From NCBI RefSeq assembly GCF_029852145.1, contig NC_079969.1:11656001-11720000 (forward strand): DNA of 64,000 bases, read 5' to 3'. The notes under the pieces are model-generated. The model had not been told where the DNA came from. It made no database searches and saw only the letters and a list, made by a program, of their open reading frames with translations. Numbering within the stretch: position 1 is the first letter of the stretch; each line of letters starts with the position of its first letter. Shown one piece after another: positions 10,619 to 23,115 of the stretch. A program made the position numbers and the translations under genes. The stretch comes from Microplitis mediator. Lineage: Eukaryota; Arthropoda; Insecta; Hymenoptera; Braconidae.

Positions 10619-12429
10619 TTGTGCAATATACTAATAATTCACACGAAAGATTTCGCGAACGAAAAAAACAAACTATTAAATTCAATTTTTTATTTTTTTT
10701 CAATAGCTTGTGAACTACTCAATTAATTCACCTAAAAATTTGTTTAAATATGAACTTTCATGACTTCATCGGACTACTGCACGGCTATCGGTAACTTTTC
10801 TTTAACGACATTTGAACTGTTATCCATACAAATATTTATTTATTGCAAAGTAAACGTTAAATTAATTTAAAGTTCTATTAATTAATATGTAAAGTAAAAC
10901 AAAAATTAATGTCCAGAGTATACATAATAACAAATTGCTCTTATCATTAATGGACTGTCAATGTCTACAATTATAATAGAATATAATGATCTCCCATTTA
11001 TAGATGTTTTGAAAAAATTAAAATAAAAGGACGTAAATGGCTTGGCTATCTTTCTCTAAATTTTATTCTTAAGATATAAACATAAATGATATAGTTTATA
11101 TGATACAAAAGCAAAAGACAATTAAAGTTTGTTTAAAACTTGGAAAGGAATTTGATAATTCAATATACTTAGCCAGTAGCCCAAGGGCACTCTATTAGAA
11201 CCTTTTCGAGAACATTTTCATTTAAATGAAAGTTGATAGAACTTTTATATTACCATGAGCCATTTGATTATACTCAATAAAAAAAGCAACAAATTGTTTT
11301 TGTTAAAAAAGATTAAACTCGAATGGACTTGATGTAAGTGATCAGTTGACTTTCACTCATTAGTTTTTGGTGAGAAACTTGAATAAAAACGTTTTTCTTT
11401 GAAATTATATTACAAACTCGACGATGGGTGAGTCAAGTTCTTTATTTCCAAAAGTTTGTTGATGGCGACTTTAGACGTTACATTAATAGAGACACTTGGG
11501 TACGAAATTACATGTAAGAGAATTTAGTAGGTGTATGGAATAACAGTGAAGAAGTAAGTTAAGAAGACAAAGATCAAAACGAAGGGATGGAAATAAGGAT
11601 GATGAAGAAGATGGTGTGGTTAGGACCAAGTGTCCTTTGAGTGTTTGTGCAAGTCGGGACTCGAACCCTTGAAATAACACTGTCAAAATTGAATCCCTTG
11701 AGTATGAAATACTCTTCTCAACTTTTTTTATTATCTTTCTCTTTTCTGCACTTGAGACTATCTGTGTTTCCGGTACATTTCATTATTTATCTGCTTCACT
11801 ATACTTTATTAAACTTTTGGTTTATGATTTTGATGACTTTATGTCTTGTTTAACAACTAATATATAACCTCATAAACATTTTTTCTATACTACTAAATTT
11901 ATTTTTAGACTCACGTTCTGATTTATTTCAATTTTTAATTTTTAACTGGAGTTTTCTCTATGAAAGCGGTATTTTAATGAACTTAATTTTAATTTAATTC
12001 ACGGATTTATCGCCAAATAAATGTTCATAAAAAATTTATTTGTGGTAAAAATAGTCGCGTTAAATTTTTTTATTTCTTTTTTCGAAATAATAAATCACAT
12101 TTGTATCCATAATTATAATTATTAAAAATAATATAAATCACAACATAAGTATTCGCATTCTACATAATTTTAAATAAAAATAAAATAAAATTTCCACACA
12201 TATAATCCACAAATACATCACAGCGTCGACTAAAAAAAATTACAAAATACCAGAAATCTTTTCAAGCAACATACTTCTATTCTACGTATACATCTTTATA
12301 AGATCCGAAGATGTTAGAAATAACTGCAGGGCGTACTTTTTACATTTCCATAGCATCAACTATAATGGGCGTTGCATATTCTTGCGAATAATCCTCTGTT
12401 GGTGAATCTGATTGCTGAATTTAACCACA
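10619..12429. other. Unique AT-rich DNA upstream of croc
   Basis: No gene or clear repeat seen. Frames at 11483-11686 (-) and 11641-11853 (+) lie here: one is Ser/Leu-rich, the other hydrophobic, and neither is recognisable. Could hold croc enhancers. Confidence 0.5.
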
Positions 12430-13053
12430 TAGGCGTGGCTTAACTAAATATCTCAGCCAATGATAAAGCGCACCCCCACTACAAAGGGGCGTCTCTCAGG
12501 ATTTTCCAAATTTTTCCTTGAGTTAGTTCGTAACGTGCCACCTCTAAAATGCCTGAATGATCCTGAAACACAACTCAAGTGTTGGTTAGGAGAATTGAAG
12601 GAGGCTCTGCCCGCGCATCTTCTTCACTCTACTAGCAAGTAACATTAGCTAAGAGAAGAAAGAGGCAACTCGACACTCTACGTTTCTGCCACGAGCAACG
12701 ACGAGCCCCCAGTGTGTTTTTACTCGGGGCTGAGTAAACGAGCCGCTTGTTGTGTATCATAATATACCCGTAACGCCTGCTGCTGTACCTACTAACTGAC
12801 TCTAACTCGTTTCTTCCGTCCACTTAAACGCGAAAAATTCATTTCTTTCTATTTCGCCAAAAAAAAAGAAAACACTCCTCCTTCGAATCTCGTTATAAAT
12901 TGTGAACTGTGATTATTATGTGAATGAAAATAATTTAAATTAAATGTTTAACGATATTTAATAACATGCTGGTGATATAAGAATTAAAAGATAATTTTAG
13001 TGGTTAGTGAGTGAAGTTTAAGTTGTTGTTGAACGAATATAAACAGCAATACG
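12430..13053 (+). promoter_or_regulatory. croc promoter-proximal region and 5' UTR
   Basis: This stretch is visibly richer in GC than the DNA around it and contains no repeat I recognise. It holds a CCAAT box next to a GATA core (AGCCAATGATAAAG, about 12454), a CACCC-type run (GCGCACCCCCACT, about 12469) and an NK-type TCAAGTG (about 12573). A possible TATA sequence, GTTATAAATT, lies near 12892. The transcription start cannot be fixed from sequence. Short open frames here (12460-12642 + and 12632-12823 -) have no recognisable content. Confidence 0.5.
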
Positions 13054-14585
13054 ATGCATACTTTATTTGGTGAACAAAATGCTTATTACAGGCATGCAAC
13101 GAGTGTTCCAGTTGGTATGAGTACTTCGTCGTATCCAGGAGTTGGTGCAGCACCGGCTTACTACGAGCAATATCGTTATGGTGGTTATGCAACAGCGGGT
13201 TATCCCGTCGCTGGAATATCACAGCAGCATATGCATCATCCAGCCAAAGATATGGTGAAACCACCATACTCTTATATAGCATTGATAGCTATGGCGATAC
13301 AAAATGCACCTGATAAAAAAATAACTTTAAATGGAATCTATCAATTTATTATGGAGCGATTTCCTTATTATCGTGAAAACAAGCAAGGTTGGCAAAATTC
13401 AATAAGACATAACTTGAGTCTCAATGAATGTTTCGTGAAAGTTCCACGGGATGATAAAAAACCAGGAAAAGGAAGTTACTGGTCATTGGATCCTGATAGT
13501 TACAATATGTTTGATAACGGATCTTATTTAAGAAGAAGACGGCGATTTAAGAAAAAAGATGCATTAAAAGAAAAAGAAGAAGCATTAAAACGCCAAGGGA
13601 TCGTATTAGATAAACGTGATGACATCAAATCTAATCACAGTATAGATTCAACTAAAAAATTGTCATCATCAGAGTGCAAGCAGCCGAAAAGAGAGCCGTT
13701 GAATGACCAGCCTCATTGCATGGGTAATAACGGTTCAGTCGCTAAATATGGAAGCATTCAAGATAGTAAAGCAATAACAACAACTGCAAGTGTAATTCAA
13801 ACGAATTTGGGACATGCATCTGGTCTGCAAATTCAACATCAACCACATCAAGTGCATCAAGATGTTGCAGTAACTGATGTAAATATTGGTTTGGATCCAG
13901 CGAATTTCAGTGTTGATGCGTTGATGACTTCGAGGGAAAATAGTGCTTTAATGAACCGTGATCATCATTCACAACATCCTCATTCAATTCAGCATTCTCA
14001 TGGGCATTCTGGGCTTTCGCATTCGTCTATAATGACGACATCAAGAGATCCTAATACTACCGTCGGTACCAGAGATCTTACATCAGTGGTCACTACAACT
14101 AGCACGACAACCGCTGCTGCAGTCGCAATGATGCCTTCCACTGGGTACAGTCATGTAACACCCTCGAGAGGTAATTCTAGTCCATCTGGGACAATGTATT
14201 CTCCCTATTGTCCAAGCTCTTCGGGATATATAATGGATCATACGGATTACAATGCTTCTGCGGCCAGAAACCATAATCCACCACATTCCCAATGGTATCA
14301 AGAGGCTGCAAGTCCCGATTCCGCAACTATTTATCAGGATACACAATCACCGAGCTGTCAATTATACAGGTAGTTATTATTCTATAATTAGGATAACCGA
14401 ATAATTTAATAGATGAAATAATAAAATTAAGTATTTCCTCGGTTGGTTCTAGGTCGAGCCCACCTACTCCTTTATCCTCAAGTGCGGCTCCTTCGCCGCC
14501 ATTGTATCACAGTCATAGATATTATCAGGATTGCAATGCAGTTAATACTAGTGGTAATCTTCCAATAACGTTACATAAGTACTGA
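13054..14585 (+). CDS. croc: Crocodile (FoxC) forkhead transcription factor, two exons
   Basis: Nuclear sequence-specific DNA-binding protein of the FoxC class; in insects croc patterns head and mesodermal tissue. The coding join is 13054-14369 plus 14453-14585, with an 83-bp intron bounded by CAG|GTAGTT and TTCTAG|G, giving 482 residues. An in-frame TGA at 13030-13032 makes the ATG at 13054 the first possible start. The N-terminus carries the FoxC-type EQNAYYR motif (residues 7-13). The forkhead domain spans about residues 68-162, with the KPPYSYIALIAMAIQ start, recognition helix WQNSIRHNLSLNECF (113-127) and basic wing tail RRRRRFKKKD (160-169). The rest is low-complexity: His/Gln-rich stretches (about 265-330), Thr/Ala runs (about 345-365) and a Ser/Pro-rich second exon. 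Identity as FoxC is firm because the domain is nearly the same as vertebrate FOXC1/2. Unspliced RNA would stop four bases into the intron. The frame continues past the TGA; see the extension entry. Confidence 0.97.
14370..14452 (+). other. croc: croc intron 1
   Basis: An 83-bp AT-rich intron, donor GTAGTT and acceptor ATTTCCTCGGTTGGTTCTAG. It interrupts an AGG arginine codon after the second base. The TAG inside the donor region is in frame, so intron retention would give a 439-residue protein whose last residue is the same arginine. Splicing is inferred from the sites and from the continued Ser/Pro-rich frame on the far side; it has not been tested with RNA. Confidence 0.85.
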
Positions 14586-14738
14586 GATTATCGAACAAGG
14601 TCTCAAAGAGACCTTGTATCATCGATAAGTGGCAATCATTATCATCAACAGAGGCATGAAGATTATGATCCATATTTAGTTTACATTAAGCAAGAGTGGA
14701 TTTCACCTGATGAACTTCCAAAAGAATGGCACTGATAA
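14586..14738 (+). other. croc: Candidate 49-codon C-terminal extension of croc beyond its TGA
   Basis: The croc frame stays open after the TGA at 14583-14585 for 49 sense codons and then meets tandem stops TGA TAA (14733-14738). In DNA this AT-rich such a run is uncommon by chance. The predicted peptide is mixed and protein-like: it begins DYRTRSQRDLV, has a His/Gln segment like the body of croc, and ends with an acidic and aromatic stretch around VYIKQEW (a match to the SUMO consensus PsiKxE) and SPDELPKEWH. It could be reached by stop readthrough, or by an isoform that splices out the TGA (a weak GT lies in CATAA|GTACTG, with a weak AG in CAACAG|AGG). It may also be plain 3' UTR. No RNA or protein data were available. 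Confidence 0.5.
14588..14628 (+). promoter_or_regulatory. Strong stem-loop just 3' of the croc stop codon
   Basis: ACAAGGTCTC (14595-14604), loop AAA, then its exact reverse complement GAGACCTTGT (14608-14617). An outer stem, TTATCGA (14588-14594) with TCGATAA (14622-14628), can stack on it across a four-base bulge. In the mRNA it would start 2 to 9 bases after the TGA. RNA structures placed like this are known to stimulate readthrough in some insect genes. It could instead be a 3' UTR element. Confidence 0.7.
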
Positions 14739-15691
14739 GTTATACGTGACTTAATGTTAAACACATAAAAAAAAGAGAAAAAAAGTATATATTTGCGCGT
14801 AACATTGTGGAATAAAGTAATTAATATAATTTAAAGGTCAAGATTGATATGACAACTGTGTAAACTGGAGGTTTCCGAAGGCTTTTATTAATATACGAGT
14901 TTTTTGACCTAAGTCAAACAATACTTTAAAATACGTACGCTATTATACTGACATTGAATCTGCAGATACTCTTTCTTTTCCGGTTTACCATCACCTTATC
15001 TACATCATATCGATGATCTTGCTTAATTTTTTTCTTGTTATACTTGTCGAGTGTAAGAAATAATAACTGTGTAAATAGAGGACAACATGGCACTAAATAA
15101 ATCAACGTGATGACACTTTTTTTAAATTTTTGTTTACCAATCGTCTGTCTCGATATCATGAAGAATCGGATGTAAAAAAAAATGCGTTTAAAAGGACGAA
15201 TCAAAGTCATTCCTTTATCAATTGTTATGGAGCTTTTATCTGATTTTCATTAATTATTTATTTATCTATTTAATGATGCATTTAATTTTTATATTTATAG
15301 TAATCATTTTTGTTTTATTTATATTACGAAAATGTCTATAACCAGTATGTTCATAAAAGAACTGAGATATATTTATTAATAGTCTATACAAAAGAAAATT
15401 AATATTTAATTCAAAATAATGTGAATAAATAGAAAATAGATTTAAATTAAATCATTATAATTATTTATGTAGAAATAAAATATTGGACATAGACGATGTA
15501 GTTATTAGTTATTGAGCGGTCACGAATTTTCATGTTCGGTTCTTTGCGTGTAGAAATGTTCAATAGTTTGTATATTATAAAAAAAAGAAAAAAAAAAGAA
15601 AAAAAAAACGATAAAGATATGATACGATAATTTTTAAGAAACAAATAAAAAATTTCAAGTGCACATAAATGTCTCGCAAGTTGTGAGGCTG

Positions 15692-15736
<45 letters not shown>

Positions 15737-15810
15737 CATATATGCATATATATATATATGCATATGCATTAAAAATACTTCGCATATTAATGTGAATATT
15801 CCAAATAAAA
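14739..15810 (+). other. Likely croc 3' UTR and downstream region
   Basis: AT-rich noncoding DNA with several AATAAA hexamers. The first is at 14811-14816; others lie near 15425, 15474 and 15804. A Pumilio-type element TGTAAATA is at 15070-15077. Which poly(A) site is used cannot be told. An ATT microsatellite lies inside at 15692-15734. Confidence 0.45.
15692..15734. repeat. ATT trinucleotide microsatellite
   Basis: About 14 uninterrupted ATT units downstream of croc, followed by a TA/ATGCAT stretch to 15768. Confidence 0.97.
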
Positions 15811-16925
15811 ATTGAATTAAAAGAAAAATGTGTTCATTTATTTGTTTCAGTTCGATATTAAAAAGAAATTAAATAACTTATTATTTGTTTAAAAATTTTA
15901 AATTATATATACAGATGTATTATTGTAACCACGATCATTTATATACTCTCTCAATTATGAAAATCTTTATTTGTATATACATACGTACATACACTCATTA
16001 AATGAAAAAAAAGTTTTAAATGGAATATTAATACCTTTTATAATACTTGTTGATATAATTTGATAGCTATAATATTCAGACAAAAAATTCAAAATGTTTT
16101 AAAATTTGTAAAAAAAAATTTTATAAAAATAATTTTGTTATTAGATAAATTTAAAAATATAATCTTTAAGTGAATCTTTTGAATATTTGATTGTCAATAA
16201 GAGAGGGTAGTTAGATAGTATTCAAAGGGTCAAAAGTTGCTTGGGTGGTCGTATCGGGTTTGTATCCTCCGCACTTAAAACTACCCGAGGCTGAGATTGA
16301 ACCACATCTGCTTTTGAAACACGTGCTCCGGATAAACTGCAAAGACCCTCATCAGGTTTACTGTTGTCGATGAAGCTGGACACTTTGTTAGTTGTATAAG
16401 AGTTATAGTGTGTATATATCTAATAGATTGAACAACTTCGATCAATCCTGTAAGCTTTTGTGTACAAAATACTTAACATTCCATCTCGCAGTTAATCTCA
16501 AATGTTATTTCCTTTAAAATTATTATGTGCATAGACATCCATATCATTTTTATATTAATAAGTTTCCTTAAATATAGTCAAGTGTATGTTTTCGAAAAAG
16601 TAAAAAATAAATCATACTTTTTAGATTTCATTATTCTTTCAATGATTCAAGTACCAACAGAAAAAGTTATCAAAAAAGTGCTTAGTTTATTATCATCATA
16701 TAAAAATTACGATTGATCGAAATATAGTTTAGCACATCAAAAAAAGTTGTAATTTTTCCACATCATAGAAACTCTCATGATATTTTATTGAATTTCCATT
16801 TATTGAGAATGAATAAATTCTGCGAGAAAGTTGTACAGGCAAGTATAAACCATATTCATACAGCTATGAGAATTTATCATTACTTACAAACACATTAAGT
16901 ATGTATTGCATTTGATATATATGAG
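15811..16925. other. Intergenic DNA
   Basis: 16200-16490 is less AT-rich and may be an old interspersed repeat or a regulatory element; I cannot tell. The frame at 16525-16716 is unrecognised. Confidence 0.4.
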
Positions 16926-19104
16926 TAGCTCAAAAAAAAAACTGACCATTTTTTTTTTTTTTTTTGAGCCTCATATGGAAATTTGTTGGTTCAATACGTT
17001 TTGAGAACCCTCTCCAAAAATCAGCTCGATAAAAAATTTGTAAGAGGTCGCTCAAGAATTTCGTAAATTCAAAAATGATTAAATCTCAGATTTTTTTTTT
17101 TTGCTAATTTTGTTTTTCTTGTGGTAGCAATAGTTTGTACATAAAGAATCGTGAATATGCTGAAAATTTTAATATTTAAACATCGCTCAAGAGTTTTGAA
17201 TCCTTCCGAGCACTGTATTTGAAAGTTTTGGTGCGATCCTTAAGTATTACATTTAAAAAAAAAAAACCCGTATAAGTTCACGTAATTCCGGTGTTAAATT
17301 TAATCCCAAAACCGGATTTAAAATAACACCGGTAGCGGTGTTAAGATTTTTCCCAGTATTAAAAAAAAAATATAGTTTTGTTTTTCAAGTATCAGAAGTC
17401 GAATTGTATTTCAAATGAAAAAAAAAAAAAATATTTTGAAATTCCAAAAATGCATCATACGGCAAATTTACCTATTAATGAAAAAGTCTAAAGAATGTTT
17501 GTCCACTATGTCATATTATTGCTATTGTATAAAATATGGAAAACAGATTTTTATGGATCAAGCCTCTTTGCAAACCAAATCAGCGAAAAAAAGAAAATAA
17601 AATTATCAATTATTATAATGTATTATCTTTAAATCAGTTATTACCTTATGGGAAACATCAGAGTAACAGTAAAAATGAATATGTAATATTGTTCCTAAAT
17701 ATTTAATTTAATAAGTGATCAAAAATTTCGGCAATTTGTTAAGTTAAATAAAAGTGACATTTCTTATTTTATAGGTAATATAATTGTTCTTATCTCAATT
17801 AACGATAATTTCGTAATTTTAACGAAATATTATTCTTATTATTTATTTCTGTTTTGTAGACTTTAAAACACTTATACTCATACTCTCATACTCCGTTCGA
17901 AGTTGAATTGTTCCACATGTATACCCGTTTTGACACCACTAAGTGGCACCACTACACCGGTGTTATTCTTTTTGAACACCGCTTTTTGTTACAGAGTATT
18001 ATTAAGGTTTCTCGATTTATTCACTAGCAATTTGTATCGTAACGAATGAAACTAGAACCCGAGACATAGAAAAAATTAGTTATTTACTTTTTTTTTATTT
18101 TTCAAATCAAATTTTGAGATTTCTTGGTTATTTAAATCGAAACCCAACTTTGTTGTTCAAGACTGCCCATTATATTTTCGGTTATGCAAAAATAATATTT
18201 GAGTGGAATATTAATCATTGAGTTATAAAAAGATACAAAAATTAATTTAATGCATTAGTTACATATTATGAATTAATATTCAAAATTTTTGAGCGACGTT
18301 CCATGGTCAACATCTGGGGCTAAAATTTTCAGCATGGTATTGATGTTACAGGTAAACCCAATCCCGCCAGAAGAAAAGAAGGGATTTAAAAAAAAAACCG
18401 AATTACAATGATTTTTGGAATTTTCCAAATTCTTATGCTACCCCTCGAAAATTTATTATCGAACATATTGGAGAGGACTCTTAAAACATATTAAACCAAC
18501 AAATTCCTGACACTCGAAAGAAATGAGTCGATTTTTTTTCGGGTCCCCAGAGAGGAAAGTACGACAAGCCCAGGCTTGGCCCGAGTATGTAAAACCTTGG
18601 GCCAAGCTTGTAAGCCAGCCTTGGAATAAATCTTGAATGATAACATAGGGCCAGTCCTGGTTGCCAGACCTGACCCATACATCGAGGGAACATTAACGTT
18701 TAAACTATATAAGGAAGGTAAATGATGTGAAAAAAACTCGGTGAAAATTCTGCTGGGCTCTGGGCGCAAACTGCCGTCTTTCTGATTGCTGGGTCTGAAC
18801 GGTAACTACTGGACGAACTTACTAATGTTGAACTGATACATTTATATGATCTACTTGTTTAACTATAAGTATAGCCAAACTTGGGTAATTCTACCTTGGC
18901 CCAAGTCTGGGTTGCCATTGGACGGCCAAGAAAGAAAACTCAGTTTTGGCCCAAGCCCGGGTAATCATTGTAACGGCCAGGACTGAGTACCCAATCTTGA
19001 GCCGAGCATGGGCCAATGTAGGTGTGCCAAAGCTAGGTTCCCCAGTGCTGAGCCAAATAGGGCCCCGTCGTTCAACTCTGGCAGCTCCTGCATGGGCCAC
19101 TCTA
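16926..19104. mobile_element. Foldback element related to the window's left edge, copy A4
   Basis: Left arm (16926-17110) with GAAATTTGTTGGTTCAATAC and CCTCTCCAAAAATCAGCTCG; inverted right arm at 18390-18545, closing with CACTCTA at 19104 after an inserted B4. Between the arms, ACACCGGTGTTA-type words near 17330 and 17960 mark a further nested repeat. Ends are degenerate and the target duplication is unclear. Confidence 0.6.
18546..19096 (+). mobile_element. GGCCCAAG-rich element, copy B4
   Basis: CCCAGAGAGGAAAGTACGAC start and CAGCTCCTGCATGGG end. A shortened copy with fewer 51-base units, inserted in the right arm of A4. Frames 18481-18769 (-), 18891-19100 (-) and 18946-19170 (+) are artefacts of it. 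Confidence 0.8.
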
Positions 19105-19112
19105 ATATATAT

Positions 19113-19937
19113 TAGAAAAAAAGAAAAGCTGGAAAAATTGAAATACTGCTTTATTCTAAAGATACGTTAGATACTGCTTAAAGGAGGTTAATGTTTCAAA
19201 AATTAGCAAGTTTTAACGATAACTAAATTTTGAGAAGGTATACAACATAAACAAAGATACCATCTTATTTTGATTTTATTTAATTCTCTAGAGCGTGTTC
19301 AACTGGTCTTGCATTTTCTTTCCGTTTACTGCTTTCGTTGACCAAAATTTTAATCTAAAAATATGCAGGAAGTAATTTTATTATAAACTATTACAAACAA
19401 TATTTCATATTTCAATGCCTATATTACCTATTCCTAATTAACCTATTGGTAATGAAATTAAAATAAAAAAAAAAAAAAAACATTTATCAGGTAACAGCCA
19501 TGTTTTAAAACATTTATACCACACCATAATTTGAAATCTAAATCATCCTTATTTGCCGAATAAATAAAAAATTGAAGTACACGAAGGAATAAGTTCCGAC
19601 GCGTCTCAGAAAGACTCGATTGAGATAAAGTTTCAATATATTTATAATACATAGTGTGTAAAAAAGGCTCACGAATCTCTTTCAACAAATCAGTAAAAAT
19701 TCTTTCTATGTATACTAAATTTTCGTTGATTTAATTTATAAGAGTACACATGGAAATTTGCCCTTACCTGAAAAAATCTAAAGTTGAAAAATAAAGTTTG
19801 ACCTCATTATAACTTTTCGCTCAACTATGCAGTTCATTATTCAATACGAATATTAAAAAAATGTTATTCTCATAACATTTATAACTTATCTATTTAATTC
19901 GTATCGTTATTAGTTTTTTAGTCTCCCACTGACTATA
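19113..19937. other. Unique AT-rich DNA
   Basis: No gene seen. The minus-strand frame 19458-19688 has no recognisable content. Confidence 0.5.
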
Positions 19938-20019
19938 CATATAGAGAAGGAGGGTAAAACGGGGTACTTGAGGAAATACCAAGTTTTCGGAGACTCAAAT
20001 ACCTGAAACCTTTTTTTTT
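19938..20019. mobile_element. C-family fragment
   Basis: GAAGGAGGGTAAAACGGGGTACTT-like start and AATACCAAGTTTTCGGAGACTC, then cut by a D-family repeat at its poly-T tract. Confidence 0.65.
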
Positions 20020-21333
20020 TTAACTTTCCGTTAAGAAAATTGCAAATTTTCAAAAAAAGGACAGTTATTGGTTTTGGTCCGATTTTCGAAAATCGAATTT
20101 CCATCAGATGTCGACGTTTTGAGGTCCTAGGAAGCTATTCTGACTATTCCCGGATGGACGTCCGTGTGTATGTGTGTGTGTGATCTTTTTTTTGTCCGAC
20201 GATATCTTTGGAACGAATCGACCGATTTGAACTTTCTTGGTGGCAATCGAAAGAGCTCACTAAAACTTAGAATTGATAAGATTTTGGGGTAGATCGGTCA
20301 TGTAGTTTACAAGTTATACAAAGAATAAAAATTAAAAAGTTTTTTTGTTTTTTTGGGTATAACATAAACCACTTGCCCGATTCACCTTAAAATGTAATCA
20401 GTTTTAAGTCTTGTTGACCCTTTTCGATTTCCACCAAGAGCGTTCAAATCGGTTCATTTCATCCAAAGATATCGTCGGACAAAAATTATAATTTTTCAGT
20501 AAAGGTATGGTTTACCGGCCTAACAAATTTTTGAGCTCAAAGAGCCTCAAAACTTTCCGTTATTTTCAAGCTCAAGGAGGAAGATATTAAAAAAACAATT
20601 TTTTTTACCATTTTGAACTTCCCACTAAGAAAATTGAAAATTTTCAAAAATTCGGGGAGTTATTGGCCGAATTTAAACCGATTGTTAGCATTTCATTCTC
20701 CCATAATATCTCACCAACAATTGACCGATTTTGATGGTTTAGGCGGCAATCAATGCATTTTATTGAGTTCTAGAGCTGATCAGATTTTGTAATTGTTTGG
20801 TTGAGTTATTTCAAAGATATTCGCAAATAACTGTTTTTTACCATTTCTTTCTCCCACGATGTCTCTCGAACAAATTGACCGATTGAGATGGCTAAGGCGG
20901 CAATCGATGCGTTTTATTAACTTCTAGAGCTGATTAGATTTTGAGGTCGATCGTTTAAGTCGTTTCTGAGAAATCAATAAAAAACTGAAAAAAAAAAATT
21001 TCGTAATTCGCCAATATTTTCGAGTCTACTCGATTAAATTATCTGAAATTTTTAGGAAAGTTGATGGCCAGCAAGCTCTTTCGATTGCCGCCTTAACCAT
21101 CCAAATCGGTTCATTAGTTAAAAAGTTACAAAGAGTTTACATACATACATACATACACACACATACATACATACATACAGACACTCGGACATCATTCTGA
21201 AAATAGTCAGAATAGCTTCCTAGGACCTCTAAACGTCGACATCTGATGAAATTTCGATTTTCGCAAATCGGGGTGAAAACAATAACTTCCCAATTTTTTG
21301 AAAATCGTCGATTTTCTGAGCGGGAAGTTAAAA
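20020..21333. mobile_element. D-family foldback element, copy D3
   Basis: Ends TTAACTTTCCGTTAAGAAAA and GAGCGGGAAGTTAA. The arms share GACGTTTTGAGGTCCTAGGAAG and GACATCTGATG in inverted order. Inside, the segment around CGATATCTCTCGAACAAATT, AACCGATTTTGATGG and TTCTAGAGCTGATCAGATTTTG is repeated several times. TG and ACAT microsatellites sit symmetrically inside the arms (about 20165 and 21140). Confidence 0.75.
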
Positions 21334-22510
21334 ATTCTCAAGTTCTTGTGCAAAACTGGTTATATTCTTGTATAAGTAACCGCTGAGCTTTCATTCAATT
21401 TTTCAAAAAAATTTTTAATAACGGCAGAAAAATAGAATAATTTTATGGACTAGCTCAGCAATTCTTCTTTATATTTATATCTCAATTTAACTGAATGTAA
21501 TTGTAATTGAACGATTTGTTAAAAATTTCAATATCGATTTGATACTTAGTAAGATGTGAATATTTATTTTTATTATCTTAGTATATTTTTTATTAAAAAC
21601 TGTAACTTGTGGTATATATTCATTACTGGAAATTCATCATTGATTGAAAAAGTTTTTCTTTTCATGTAATAGCATTCTTAGTGAAACAAGTCCTCTATTG
21701 AAGAACTTTTAATAAAGCGTTATTCAAATTTGAACAGTACATAACAAAGAAAAACGAAAAAACGGATATTTAATTATCATTTTTCCAAAAATATCCGAAT
21801 GTAGTTATAATAAAATACAATGTCAAGTATGCAAATACGTTATAATTTTTTATTGAGTTTAGAGCAGATATTTGTGTAACTATTATAAATTGTTTATTAA
21901 CTAATCTTTTAGATTCAGACCATTCTATTTTCATCGTAAATTTTCGTCAGCTATAGGACCATTAGTTGTGGCAATTAATTCTCTAAAAATGATGGTAACA
22001 GAAAAGGGACAAGACGAGCTTAGTAAAATAAACAGTTGGTCTTTTCTCGTCCGTCTTATTACTATTGCGTCCTCCCTGTCGTCAAGTTCTTGAATATAAA
22101 CGGAAGTCATGCTTCGTGGGAAAGCTACTAGACTTTTTTTTATTAAATATTTTTCTTGTTTATAAAATTTAAGAATTAAAATCTAAAATATATATCTCAT
22201 ATATATATCATTTCATAAATAGAACATTTTATTTGAATATTTAAAAAAAATCGTTTTGAAAATATTTAATTTTCCATATTGACTATTGTAATATATATTC
22301 ATATATTCATCCGACTATGTATGATAAATTATTTTTTTTCGTTTTTAAGTTCTTGCTTTTAAAAAAAAGACACTATATTAATCTGACTCTAACTTTTAGT
22401 GCTCATGCTCTTTACAAAGGTTGAGATGGTAAGATCTTTTCAGTAAATAGATCGATATTGACTATAATAATATAATAGACTTGCAATACTAAAAACAGCT
22501 TATCAAAACT
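21334..22510. other. Unique AT-rich DNA
   Basis: No gene or recognised repeat. Confidence 0.5.
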
Positions 22511-23115
22511 TACATGGAGAAAAAAATTTAGGGAACTTTACTCAAAAATATGAGCCAAAATTACTTAGTTTGTATTGTCAACTTAAGACGCTATTAAAAT
22601 TGTGTAATTTTTACTATCTTAAGAATTAAATTTATATTTAGGGTTTAGTAATTTATATTTTTTGAGTATTTCAATAAATATAAACCGGATTAGTAAATTT
22701 GACTATTTACTTTATGAAATTTATTAATCAATATAATAAATTTTACTATCCGCATCAGTTTTCTTAATTTTTACTATATTAGAGTAGAATTAAATAAAAT
22801 CAAATTTTTTTTTAGTTTCCCTTCCCAACTTTTTATTATTATCATTATCATTATTATTTATGGCAAGTGTATTAGTGTTGGTGTCAATTTTTATATTTGA
22901 AAATCACTTGGGTTGATCGAGATTTGAACCTTGATCTCCCGCGTACAAATTATGTTCTCAGTCTGCCAGTTCGGTGTCTTCTTTGAACGAAAGTCTCTGA
23001 ATTTGTAATAGTTATTCGTATACGCAATCTCTATCAATTCTTAGTTTTATCGATCTGATGTCGAAAAATTACAACCTGTTTAGTAATTTGTTAGTTCAGC
23101 CCTGGTAGAAATGAT
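22511..23115 (-). mobile_element. tRNA-derived repeat, copy 1
   Basis: Matches 28330-28860 in inverse orientation. On the minus strand it has a Pol III-type head (GAACTGGCAGACTGAG, then the B-box-like GGTTCAAATCTCGATC near 22925). A body follows with AAAAAGTTGGGAAGGGAAACT and an end like CTCCATG. SINE or SINE-bearing MITE. Confidence 0.6.

Noticed and set aside
13004..13282. Minus-strand 92-codon frame at the croc start
   Set aside because: Shadow of croc; no recognisable content.
14083..14346. Minus-strand 87-codon frame across croc
   Set aside because: Shadow of the croc coding strand.
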